In this document: piece after piece, positions 27,553-35,194 of the stretch | Layout of the letters: each line of letters begins with the position of its first letter | Position numbering within the stretch: the first letter of the stretch is position 1 | NCBI RefSeq assembly: GCF_003846445.2 | Contig: NZ_CP030139.2 | Location: forward strand, 1,963,223-2,027,222 | Direction of reading: 5' to 3' | Source of the DNA: Synechococcus elongatus PCC 11801 | Lineage (GTDB): Bacteria; Cyanobacteriota; Cyanobacteriia; Synechococcales; Synechococcaceae | DNA: 64,000 nt | Program-made: the position numbers and the translations under genes | Notes under the pieces: generated by a model | The model's input: only the letters and a program-made list of their open reading frames with translations | What the model was told of the DNA's origin: nothing | The model's database searches: none

Positions 27553-28431
27553 GTGACTGAGCCTTGCCCTAGCACGCTCTACCTCGTGGGTACGCCGCTC
27601 GGCAACCTCGAAGACATCAGCTATCGTGCCGTCAAAATTTTGCGCGGGGTGGATGCGATCGCGGCGGAAGATACCCGACGCACGGGGCGTCTGTTGCAGG
27701 CATTGGGTATCGATCGCCCCCAGGTGAGCTATCACGAGCACAACCGCCAGCAGCGGGGGCCAGAGCTGATTACTCGCCTGCAAGCCGGTCAGAGCATCGC
27801 CTTGGTCAGTGATGCTGGGATGCCCGCGATCGCTGATCCGGGGCAGGAGTTGGTGCAAGCGGCGATCGCCGCCGGATTAACGGTGGTGCCGATCGCTGGC
27901 CCCAGTGCGGTGATTGCAGCCCTCTGCGCTTCGGGGCTAGCGAGCGATCGCTTTGCCTTTGAAGGCTTTTTGCCCGCCAAACGCAAGGCGCGGCGAGATG
28001 TTTTGCAATCGCTCAGTCAGGAAGCTCGAACGCTGATCTTCTATGAGTCGCCTCATCGCTTGCGGGACACGCTGGAGGATCTCGCAGCTGTTTTTGGGGG
28101 CGATCGCGCGATCGTGCTGGCACGAGAGCTGACCAAGCTGCATGAGGAGTTTTGGCGTGGCAGTGTGGCGGAGGCGATCGCCGAATTTGAGCGGCGGGAA
28201 CCTCAAGGTGAATTTACGCTGGTGGTCGCGGGGGCTGTTGTCCAAACCCAAGCCCTCAGCGAAGAGACACTCCGGCAAGAGCTAGCGACGCTGTTGGCAG
28301 CGGGTGTCTCCCGTTCTGAAGCCAGTCGAACCCTCGCAGCTCAAACCGGCACCCCCAAGCGGCGACTCTATCAACTTGCTCTCGAAGTGCCGCTGCCCGA
28401 AGATGAAGGCGCTACCTCCTCAGAGCCATGA
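27553..28431 (+). CDS. rsmI: 16S rRNA 2'-O-methyltransferase RsmI
   Basis: 292 aa, GTG start (MTEPCPSTLYLVGTPLGN); the ATG at 27531 is out of frame. Modifies C1402 of 16S rRNA. TP-methylase fold: LVGTPLGNLEDIS, AEDTRRTGRLL, ALVSDAGMPAIADPG, GPSAVIAALCASGL and FYESPHRL are all present in order. Stop overlaps the lapA-like start by 4 bp. Confidence 0.94.
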   Translation: MTEPCPSTLYLVGTPLGNLEDISYRAVKILRGVDAIAAEDTRRTGRLLQALGIDRPQVSYHEHNRQQRGPELITRLQAGQSIALVSDAGMPAIADPGQELVQAAIAAGLTVVPIAGPSAVIAALCASGLASDRFAFEGFLPAKRKARRDVLQSLSQEARTLIFYESPHRLRDTLEDLAAVFGGDRAIVLARELTKLHEEFWRGSVAEAIAEFERREPQGEFTLVVAGAVVQTQALSEETLRQELATLLAAGVSRSEASRTLAAQTGTPKRRLYQLALEVPLPEDEGATSSEP

Positions 28432-28640
28432 AAGGACTCGTCACTTTTTTAATCTGCCTGATTTGCACCCTCTGGTTGGGGGCGATCGCGGCTTTGACGG
28501 CGCAAAATCCAAGCTTGGTCAGTGTGCGCTTGCTGGTGCTCGAAAGTGTGCGGATTCCACTCGGACTCGCGATCGCTGGAGGTGTGGGAGTAGGGCTAAT
28601 GGCAGGCGCGCTGCTTCAACTTTTTGTGCGTCGTCCCTAG
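28428..28640 (+). CDS. LapA/DUF1049-like small membrane protein
   Basis: 70 aa, overlapping rsmI by ATGA. Two hydrophobic helices (about 5-24 and 43-64) joined by AQNPSLVSVRLLVLESVRIPLGL, the Q-N-x-x-x-V-x-(L/V) pattern of LapA-domain proteins. In E. coli LapA helps regulate lipopolysaccharide synthesis with LapB; the cyanobacterial role is unknown. Confidence 0.75.
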   Translation: MKGLVTFLICLICTLWLGAIAALTAQNPSLVSVRLLVLESVRIPLGLAIAGGVGVGLMAGALLQLFVRRP

Positions 28641-28698
28641 CCGCAAGGGCAGTTGGTTCAGATCAGTCACAGACAAAAGGGATCGTTAAACTGGGGCC

Positions 28699-29133
28699 AT
28701 GCTGAGTTTTTTAGCGATTCTGCCGCGATCGCTAGTGACGTTTTTCTATGCGGCAGCGGCTTTATTGAGGTTTTATGGCGATGCCGAAACCATCCCCTTC
28801 GAACAATACGGATTCACCTACACCGTCCTCGACTGGAGCCTCGTGGCTTTCCTCGCTGCGTCAGTCCTGCTACTGGTGGCTATCGGCATTGAGTGGCACG
28901 GTGGAAACCGAAGAAGAGATCAAGAGGCTGAGGACAGAGCGGCTACGGCTGAAGCAAGAGACCGAGCAGTTGCGGCAGCAGAACGCGAAGCTCGACGAGA
29001 TTATCTTGCAGCGAGAGAAGCAGAACGCCAAAATCGACGCGATATTCTCCAAATACGACATCAACTCGACCCCAGCCCCGAAAACCGAGCAGCCCTAAGG
29101 GATTTCTTGGCGATTCTGGAAGAAGACCGCTAA
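28699..29133 (+). CDS. Membrane protein with coiled-coil tail, reading frame possibly disturbed
   Basis: 144 aa. Two hydrophobic segments (about 8-24 and 46-64) then a charged tail rich in Ala, Arg and Glu. In the tail (28921-29100) a hand count gives G+C of about 83/53/33% at codon positions 1/2/3, wrong for this genome. The +1 frame gives about 53/33/83% and reads as a clean Leu/Lys/Glu/Gln coiled coil (EEEIKRLRTERLRLKQETEQ), ending at 29098. The last 24 codons of the long ORF look normal again. A frameshift, two compensating frameshifts or a separate +1-frame gene from GTG 28901 are all possible. Confidence 0.5.
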   Translation: MLSFLAILPRSLVTFFYAAAALLRFYGDAETIPFEQYGFTYTVLDWSLVAFLAASVLLLVAIGIEWHGGNRRRDQEAEDRAATAEARDRAVAAAEREARRDYLAAREAERQNRRDILQIRHQLDPSPENRAALRDFLAILEEDR

Positions 29134-29918
29134 GCACCCATGGCTGAGTAGTGGCGCAGACCCCGCCGCCAGAGCCAACGATTCAGGAGCCAAAAGAGCC
29201 CCATCCAGCCGGACAGAATGGCAAAACCGGGGGCGATCGCGACGGGCAAGTCCAGCAGAATCGCCACAGGAAAATAGATCAGATAAGGAAAGGGTGTCCA
29301 GATTACGATCGCCTGCAACTGCTCTGGAAAAACGGAGAGCGGCGCGACCATACCCGACAGGAAGAGGTAGGCCAGAAACCAAAACTGCTCAAGGGCACTG
29401 GCTCGCTCAATCCAAAAGCTGAGCATGGCGAAGGTGTACTGGATCAAAAAGCGTAGGCAAAACGCCGCCGCGATCGCCACCAGAAAGAGCAACAGACGCC
29501 AGAGCGACGGCAGTACCCAAGCGGCGGGATAGAGCCAGATCGCCAGTCCTAGCAGCAGCACAATAAACGGTAGGCGGGCTAGGCGCTCGGCTATGTGCGA
29601 GGCAAAGTGGTGCCAGCCCGGATCGAGCGGTTGCAACAGTCGAAAGGAAAGCTGGCCTTTGACGACTTCTTTTTCGAACTCCCAAATCACCCAGACGACG
29701 GTGAGCTGGCGAGCTAGAAAAACGGCCAAAAAGTACTGAACTACGGCTTGCGTGGAGAGGCCAAAGTCGCCGCTGCGCACGGCCTCATCCCAGACGCCCA
29801 TCATGATCAGTGGCAGCGAGCCGGAGAGCACCCAGAGGATCAGCTCGGCGCGATACTCGACCATGTAGTCGTAGTAGGTCTTGAGCAGTGTTGCTGGCAG
29901 CCGCCATCCCCGCTTCAT
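29130..29918 (-). CDS. ABC-2 type permease (DUF990 group)
   Basis: 262 aa, six or more transmembrane helices. N-terminal YYDYMVEYRAELILWVLSG and VVWVIWEFEKEVVKGQLSFRLLQPLDP resemble the ABC2_membrane_6/DUF990 permeases. Second gene of an operon: its start overlaps the ATPase stop (ATGA). In many cyanobacteria these ATPases work with two related permeases; only one is here, so the partner is elsewhere or it forms a homodimer. Confidence 0.82.
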   Translation of the reverse strand: MKRGWRLPATLLKTYYDYMVEYRAELILWVLSGSLPLIMMGVWDEAVRSGDFGLSTQAVVQYFLAVFLARQLTVVWVIWEFEKEVVKGQLSFRLLQPLDPGWHHFASHIAERLARLPFIVLLLGLAIWLYPAAWVLPSLWRLLLFLVAIAAAFCLRFLIQYTFAMLSFWIERASALEQFWFLAYLFLSGMVAPLSVFPEQLQAIVIWTPFPYLIYFPVAILLDLPVAIAPGFAILSGWMGLFWLLNRWLWRRGLRHYSAMGA

Positions 29919-30892
29919 GCCACCACTCCTGCACTGAAGACGCGACCAATCACTTCTTCGACGGGCGGATCTTCAACGCGCAAGTCACTGACGGGCAAAT
30001 CGGCCAAGAGCCGCGTCACGGTTTCTGTCAGGTGCGATCGCTTCACCAGTAACCGCACCGAAAGGCCATCACAGCTTTCGACTTCGCCATAGCGACTCAG
30101 GTCGTCAGGCGATCGCGGACTCTCGAGATCAATTTGAATTTGGCGATAGGGGGCAAAGCGATCGAGCAAGCCGTCTAGGCCGCCGTCGTAGATCAGGCTG
30201 CCGTAGTGAATGACAATGACGCGTTCGCAGAGGCGCGTGATGTCGGCCATGTAGTGGGAGGTCAGCAGAATCGTGGCGCGATAACGTTCGTTGTAGGTCG
30301 CCAAAAACTCCCGCACTGCCGTCTGAGCATTGACATCCAGCCCCAGCGTTGGCTCATCGAGAAATAAGACTTTCGGACCATGCAGTAATGCGGCCAGGAG
30401 TTCGGCCTTCATCCGTTCGCCCAGCGAGAGCTTGCGCACCGGCTGCCGCAGTTGCTGTTGCAGGGACAGCATTTCCGCGAGCTCGCCAATACGGTGATCG
30501 AGGTCGCGATCGCTGATGCCATAGACTGCGCCATTGATCCGCAGCGAGTCTAGAGCGGGCAAGTCCCAGATCAGTTGCTGCTTTTGGCCCATGACCAGAC
30601 TGATCTGTTTGAGGAAGGCCGGTTCCCGCCGAAACGGCACAGACCCTGCGACTCGGCAGGAGCCACTGGAAGGCCGAATCAAGCCGGTCAGCATTTTCAG
30701 CGTTGTGGTTTTGCCTGCGCCATTTGGCCCCAAGAAACCAACCACTTCGCCGGGTTCGATCCGAAAGCTGACGCCTTTGACGGCTTCGATGTCGCGGAAA
30801 CGCCGCTTGAAGAAATGGCGGACGCTGCCCATCAAGCCCGGATCTTTGAGCGCTACAGGATAGACCTTGCGCAGTTGTTCAGCTTCAATCAC
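29915..30892 (-). CDS. ABC transporter ATP-binding protein
   Basis: 325 aa. Walker A GPNGAGKTT (about 55-63), Q-loop VMGQKQQL, ABC signature LSLGERMK, Walker B VLFLDEPTLGLD and switch His in LLTSHYM. The long N-terminal lead (KDPGLMGSVRHFFKRRFRD) is typical of the group paired with DUF990 permeases. Directly upstream lies repeat copy A (30916-31030), so its promoter may be within that repeat. Confidence 0.92.
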   Translation of the reverse strand: MIEAEQLRKVYPVALKDPGLMGSVRHFFKRRFRDIEAVKGVSFRIEPGEVVGFLGPNGAGKTTTLKMLTGLIRPSSGSCRVAGSVPFRREPAFLKQISLVMGQKQQLIWDLPALDSLRINGAVYGISDRDLDHRIGELAEMLSLQQQLRQPVRKLSLGERMKAELLAALLHGPKVLFLDEPTLGLDVNAQTAVREFLATYNERYRATILLTSHYMADITRLCERVIVIHYGSLIYDGGLDGLLDRFAPYRQIQIDLESPRSPDDLSRYGEVESCDGLSVRLLVKRSHLTETVTRLLADLPVSDLRVEDPPVEEVIGRVFSAGVVA

Positions 30893-30915
30893 GCTCTACC
30901 CCACGGTTCGCCGCG

Positions 30916-31030
30916 ATCGCGGCAGCTTAGCAGTGCCCCTGATCCTAGACGTTTCTGGGTTGCCACAGCCGGTTGGCGGATGGGTGTGAAGTTAGCCGGT
31001 TGATGGCGGTTTATATCCGCACGCTTGTTG
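30916..31030. repeat. Direct repeat, copy A
   Basis: The first 48 bp (30916-30963) match 31630-31677 exactly; similarity continues with mismatches and small gaps for about 65 bp more (shared ACAGCCGGTTGGC, ATGGGTGTGA and CCGGTTGATGGC blocks). It contains the last part of the final HIP1 site before the HIP1-free zone. Confidence 0.9.
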
Positions 31031-31109
31031 CCAGCACCACACAGTTAAATGGTCATTGTGTAGATGCAGCGCGTAAACAGGATTGTTCGGTTCATAGGAG
31101 GTGTATTGC

Positions 31110-31448
31110 ATGGAAACCATTACCTTCGATGAGTTTCTGAAGGTTGAGCTGCGTGTCGGAAAGATTGTTGATGCGACTGAGTTCGTTGGGGCGCGGAAGC
31201 CAGCCTACATCCTGCATGTCGACTTTGGCGAAGAGATTGGTGTCAAGAAATCCAGTGCACAGATTACTGCGCTCTACAAGCCGGAAGAGCTGATTGGTCG
31301 GCTGGTCGTAGCGGTCGTCAATTTTCCACCGAAGCAAATTGGTCCGCTCATGTCTGAGTGCCTTATAACGGGCTTCCACAACGAGAATGGAGAGGTGGCG
31401 CTGTGTGTCCCTGACAAGTCCGTTCCACTTGGCACGAAGTTGCTTTGA
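31110..31448 (+). CDS. csaA: CsaA-like tRNA-binding domain protein
   Basis: 112 aa from the ATG at 31110, preceded 8 bp earlier by a perfect AGGAGG. Complete OB-fold tRNA-binding domain: FLKVELRVGKIVDAT, ARKPAYILHVDFGEEIG.KKSSAQIT, LIGRLVVAVVNFPPKQIG, MSECLITGF and a VPLGTKL end. CsaA is described in Bacillus as a secretion-related chaperone; the domain also occurs in free-standing tRNA-binding proteins. The gene lies between the two direct repeats, without any HIP1 site, so it may have been acquired. Confidence 0.88.
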   Translation: METITFDEFLKVELRVGKIVDATEFVGARKPAYILHVDFGEEIGVKKSSAQITALYKPEELIGRLVVAVVNFPPKQIGPLMSECLITGFHNENGEVALCVPDKSVPLGTKLL

Positions 31449-31961
31449 TTCAGTCCGTTCGTTCAGATGTTAGCTAGCTAGATTATCTGTTGGCGTGCAC
31501 TTGAAAAGCTGTTGCTAAAGTTTTTGGAGGTGGAAAGAGAGTTGATTGGCCAGTGAGTCTATGCAGTGAGAACCAAATCTCTGTATGGCTGTCGTACATT
31601 CTCTAGCTCATTAAAAGTCTGTTCGGCCCATCGCGGCAGCTTAGCAGTGCCCCTGATCCTAGACGTTTCTGGGTTGCTACAGCCGGTTGGCTAATGGGTG
31701 TGATGTCAGTGATAATCCGGTTGATGGCAGCTTATCCCTTACTTGGTTGCTGCAATCGGATATGGAAAATAGAGAATTTCTCAGTTTTGAGGCTGAAATG
31801 ACACAAATGAATCGCCTTGTAAACTTAGATCCAGCAATTGGGGTAGATTGTGATGCTACTGCAGATTAGTACTAGACGATACTCTAAGTTTCTACGAATA
31901 ACATGTAGACTTGTTAGATAATCAAAAAAACTTCAGGGCGTGTTAAGTAGATCTAAGACCT
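31449..31961. other. Non-coding stretch holding repeat copy B
   Basis: 513 bp, increasingly AT-rich. Apart from the repeat it holds only a weak ORF (31762-31869, 35 aa from ATG; 60 aa from an earlier start) without recognisable features. Likely contains the promoter of the 31962 gene. Confidence 0.5.
31630..31745. repeat. Direct repeat, copy B
   Basis: Same orientation as copy A, 714 bp away, on the other side of csaA. 48 bp are identical, then a diverging tail. No inverted ends or transposase ORF is attached. Confidence 0.9.
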
Positions 31962-32927
31962 ATGAGCAATTGGCTTACTCCCATATCTGAGACAGCAAAG
32001 AGTACATTAAACATAATTAAATCTATTGGTCCATTGCTTATCTCACAATCTAACTTTGCATCTGAAGCCTATGCACGACACCTATTACGCTTAGCAAGCG
32101 TAGAAGCAGCTAAAGAATTAGTGAATCAAGAAATTGATATTTATTCCAAGGCTAAAGAGCAATTAATACAGCGATATATTGATGCAGATCAAGTAGAGCG
32201 CATCCGAATAAAACGTGATCTTGAAGATATAGAATCTAATGTTAGGAGCTTGAATATTGCAGCTACAGCTATGAATTATTTATCTTTAGAACAGAATTCA
32301 GCTGAAAAGGTTTCTGATAGTCAAGAAACCTCTAGCTTAGATCAGAAAGAAATCTCACCCCATTGGCTGGATAAATTTAATGAGTTATCACGATCAAGGA
32401 ATGAAGATTGGAGAGCCAATCTTTTGTCATGCGCTCTAGCAGTAGAATCAAGAAGACCTGGCACTGTAAGCCCACGCGCACTTTGGTTGCTAGGCACTTT
32501 AGAAGAGCCCATATTTAAAGCATTCGCTACTATTCTTGATTTGAGTTCCTTTATAGGATCTGGCTTGATGATTCCAGACTCAGAAGTAACTCTTCTGCAA
32601 AAACCAGTCCCCAATTGTGAACTTGGGGACACAGTTTCAATTGGACGATTGGTATATCTTCTGAGTGATATTGGGGTTTTAGCAGAATCATTAACAACGC
32701 AACGTTCTTTTCCACAGGGCTCTAAATTCTCTGTTAAATACCATTCTTTTCATTATTGTATAGAGTGCCTTAGTAATCCCTTAACTGTAGAAGGTGTAAT
32801 CCTTACACCTCTGGGCTCGTCTCTTGCTTCGTTTTATAGTCGAAACTTTAATCCACTTGGAGCAGAAATATTCCAAGCTTGGATTAATAGTCTTGATAGG
32901 AACCATTTCTTAGTAACCAAGTTATAG
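31962..32927 (+). CDS. AT-rich hypothetical protein, DUF2806-like
   Basis: 321 aa. Codon use is AT-ending (many TTA, AAA, GAA, AAT), unlike surrounding genes. Helical N-terminus (EAYARHLLRLASVEAAKELVNQ, then Lys/Arg/Glu-rich helices to about 100). A central segment HWLDKFNELSRSRNEDWRAN...SRRPGTVSPRALWLLGTLEEPIFKAF matches my memory of DUF2806/TIGR03899-type proteins, where W..F...S...(M/D)...LA.E...PG..S.R.L..L precedes a C-terminal region. Function unknown; such proteins are sporadically distributed and a role in defence is only speculative. Confidence 0.55.
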   Translation: MSNWLTPISETAKSTLNIIKSIGPLLISQSNFASEAYARHLLRLASVEAAKELVNQEIDIYSKAKEQLIQRYIDADQVERIRIKRDLEDIESNVRSLNIAATAMNYLSLEQNSAEKVSDSQETSSLDQKEISPHWLDKFNELSRSRNEDWRANLLSCALAVESRRPGTVSPRALWLLGTLEEPIFKAFATILDLSSFIGSGLMIPDSEVTLLQKPVPNCELGDTVSIGRLVYLLSDIGVLAESLTTQRSFPQGSKFSVKYHSFHYCIECLSNPLTVEGVILTPLGSSLASFYSRNFNPLGAEIFQAWINSLDRNHFLVTKL

Positions 32928-33261
32928 ATATCACAAAATTTTTAATTCCTAAAAAATTCTATGAATATTAACTTTCTCAAGCCTAATTTTGCAGGTCTAG
33001 AAAATTATTTTTGTCTATTTACGGTCGATCACAGGAAATATCAGATGATTCTGTAGAAGAGCTTGAGATACCCTAGGTTGAACGTTTAAAACAAACGTTT
33101 TTATAAGATATTTGGCAATTTTAGAGATGAATTTTTGGATTGATTTTGTCTAGATTGAGATTGATTTTAGATATAGCATCTTACATCTAACAACATCTGC
33201 CTAATACAAGTCTACATGAATTATATTGTTGTCAAATCGATAAAATTCTGTATCTAAATTG
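32928..33261. other. AT-rich non-coding stretch
   Basis: About 334 bp after the DUF2806-like gene with stop codons in every frame. It contains one terminator-like hairpin (33081-33102) and no other feature I can support. Confidence 0.5.
33081..33102 (+). terminator. Candidate terminator in AT-rich islet
   Basis: AACGTTT, loop AAAAC, AAACGTT, then T residues. A 7-bp AT-rich stem, 154 bp after the stop of the 31962 gene. Confidence 0.4.
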
Positions 33262-33993
33262 CTACAGTTTTAGGTGATCGGCAATCAAGCGCAGCATGCC
33301 TCTCGGTGCTGCCTCTATCTTTGCTATAAAGCCTTTGTCTGCAAACATCTGGCGGACTACTTCAGGTGCCAGTCGCAGCTTCAGGTAGTGACTGACTTGC
33401 ATTTTCCATTGGTCCCCCTGCCGTTCATGGAGGATGTCATGCACACAGATGCGATCGCCTTGTTCTTCCAGAAAGCAGGTGAGAATTCGAGACTGATCCG
33501 ATCGCACAGAAATAAAGCGGCGATCGCCCTGTAGCGGTTGCGAATAGTCGCGGAACGTCGCTAGAAAACGCCCGCCCGGCGCAAGATGCTCGTGAGCTAG
33601 ACTCGCGAGGCGATCGACTTCCTCAGGACTGCTGAGATGAGTCAGAGTATCGCCCATGCAAACAATCAGCGTTGCCTTAGTGCCCGTTGGTAGATGCTTA
33701 GGAAAATCCAGCAAATCGCCACAAACAGACTGGATGGGCAGAGAACCCGCCAACTCCTGCAACCGCGCCAATAGGTAAGTAGAAGAATCGATCGCGATTA
33801 CCTCAAAGCCTGCCTTTGCCAAAGGAATCGCGTGCATCCCAAAGCCTGCACCCAAATCCAAACACAGCCCCGGTGAGGGTAAGAGTCCGGCTAAGTCTGC
33901 GGCTCCCGCTGCCAGTGCGGCCTCCGCGCCACCGGCCATCCATTCATAAATAAGTGCAAGCAATTGCTCGTAGTGTTGGGCTGTGGCGGTCAT
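33262..33993 (-). CDS. SAM-dependent methyltransferase (class I)
   Basis: 243 aa. Motif I LCLDLGAGFGMHAIPLAKAG (about 42-61), VIAIDSS (motif II), VCGDLLDF and LIVCMGDTLTHL. Substrate unclear. Its ATG overlaps the stop of the GrpB gene (TGATG), forming a two-gene operon beside the AT-rich islet; HIP1 sites resume inside this gene, at 33451. Confidence 0.85.
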   Translation of the reverse strand: MTATAQHYEQLLALIYEWMAGGAEAALAAGAADLAGLLPSPGLCLDLGAGFGMHAIPLAKAGFEVIAIDSSTYLLARLQELAGSLPIQSVCGDLLDFPKHLPTGTKATLIVCMGDTLTHLSSPEEVDRLASLAHEHLAPGGRFLATFRDYSQPLQGDRRFISVRSDQSRILTCFLEEQGDRICVHDILHERQGDQWKMQVSHYLKLRLAPEVVRQMFADKGFIAKIEAAPRGMLRLIADHLKL

Positions 33994-34640
33994 CAGCTTA
34001 TTGATGCAGATGTGGATGAGTGTTGGGCGATCGCCGCTCGAAAGATCTCATTCTCGGGCTGCTCTAAAAACCACGCGATCGCCTTGGCTTGAACCTCCAG
34101 GATAAAAGCCTCTTTGTGACTGTTGTAGTCCAGTAGATCCTCAAAATCGATTGCAGAAATTCTCTGCTTGAGCGCTTGGTAAGCCTCACGCATCTCTGGA
34201 TGAGCGATCAAGTAATCCCGAAAGGCTACATGCCGAACCCAATGATAGGTGCCATAGGTGATGACATGGATATTGACTGTGGAAAGGTAATCCTGACCAA
34301 AAGCTAAGGGTTGATCAGGTTTCAGGATTGTCGGTAATTCTGCATCTGAAAGTGCTTTCAATTGCACATAAAAGCGACGGTAGGGCATCGCCTGATTAAA
34401 GGCTTCGACGTAGGCATAGCCTGCTGCCAGCATTGGTGCGATCGTGGCATCTAGCGAATGCGAGTCACGTAGGCCAACCAAGATATCAATGATGGGTTTG
34501 GCAACAAGATTCCCAATCGCTGTGCTGCCAATATGCTCAATCACCGGATTGAGAGGGGCGATCGCTTGATTAATCCGCGATCGCTGCTGTTGAAATTGCT
34601 CTTTCCAAGCCGGTGTGTAGGGCTCCAGCGTAATTTTCAC
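33993..34640 (-). CDS. GrpB family protein (UPF0157, nucleotidyltransferase-like)
   Basis: 215 aa. Signature IEHIGSTAIGNLVAKPIIDILVG (split here: IEHIGSTAI, then GNLVAKPIIDILVG) gives the GS...D-x-D nucleotidyltransferase-like active site. Later HWVRHVAFRDYLIAHP is conserved in the family. Function of GrpB proteins is unproven. Upstream of and overlapping the methyltransferase. Confidence 0.9.
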   Translation of the reverse strand: MKITLEPYTPAWKEQFQQQRSRINQAIAPLNPVIEHIGSTAIGNLVAKPIIDILVGLRDSHSLDATIAPMLAAGYAYVEAFNQAMPYRRFYVQLKALSDAELPTILKPDQPLAFGQDYLSTVNIHVITYGTYHWVRHVAFRDYLIAHPEMREAYQALKQRISAIDFEDLLDYNSHKEAFILEVQAKAIAWFLEQPENEIFRAAIAQHSSTSASIS

Positions 34641-34804
34641 GATCGCTGACGGTCACTCAAAATCAGAAAATGCTGATGAATCACATCTTCTAATAACCCC
34701 TTCCCATAAAACAAGCGATCGCAAAATCGAACGGTAGAACCAAGGCTGCTCCGCGAGGGTCAAGCAGCCGCAGCGTATGATCCGGAAAGCGATGGGTTGG
34801 GTCG

Positions 34805-35194
34805 ATGCAGACTCCCGAAGAACGCCAGCGATCGCTGGCTGGAACTGCGATTTGGATTGCAGTTTTGTTTAACCTGACCTGTAACGGCGGCGGCTATGTC
34901 TATCAACGACGCTGGAAAGCCTACTGGCTCGGTGCATTAATTGCCTTTCTCGCCGCACTGGGTAGCGGGAGTGTGGCGGGGGCGATCGCTTGGGCCAGAA
35001 CGCCGTCTGTCAGCTTTGAAGACCGCGCCACTAATTTTGCTTGGGCGGCGCTGGGAACGGGCAGTGTGGGCTGGTTGGCCGTGGGCTTTGGATCGGCGAT
35101 CGAAGCGGGAATTACTGTGCAGCGCCTGCGTCGGCGCTTGGCTCGCCAACCGGAAAAAGTTGCTGTTTCCGAGTCCATTCCTCCCAGTTCATGA
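34805..35194 (+). CDS. Small membrane protein upstream of phosphate transporter
   Basis: 129 aa with three hydrophobic segments (about 12-30, 39-62 and 78-96) and a basic tail (QRLRRRLARQPEK). The first segment contains FNLTCNGGGYVYQRRWKAYW, resembling the start of TM2-like membrane proteins. The stop overlaps the PiT start (ATGA), suggesting co-translation and possibly a partner role. Confidence 0.6.
   Translation: MQTPEERQRSLAGTAIWIAVLFNLTCNGGGYVYQRRWKAYWLGALIAFLAALGSGSVAGAIAWARTPSVSFEDRATNFAWAALGTGSVGWLAVGFGSAIEAGITVQRLRRRLARQPEKVAVSESIPPSS

Noticed and set aside
30745-30775. tRNA T-loop-like GGTTCGATCC
   Set aside because: Lies inside the ABC ATPase coding sequence and no cloverleaf forms around it.
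31762-31869. 35-60 aa plus-strand ORF in the islet
   Set aside because: No motif and weak start context; it runs directly out of the decayed tail of repeat copy B. Chance ORF more likely.
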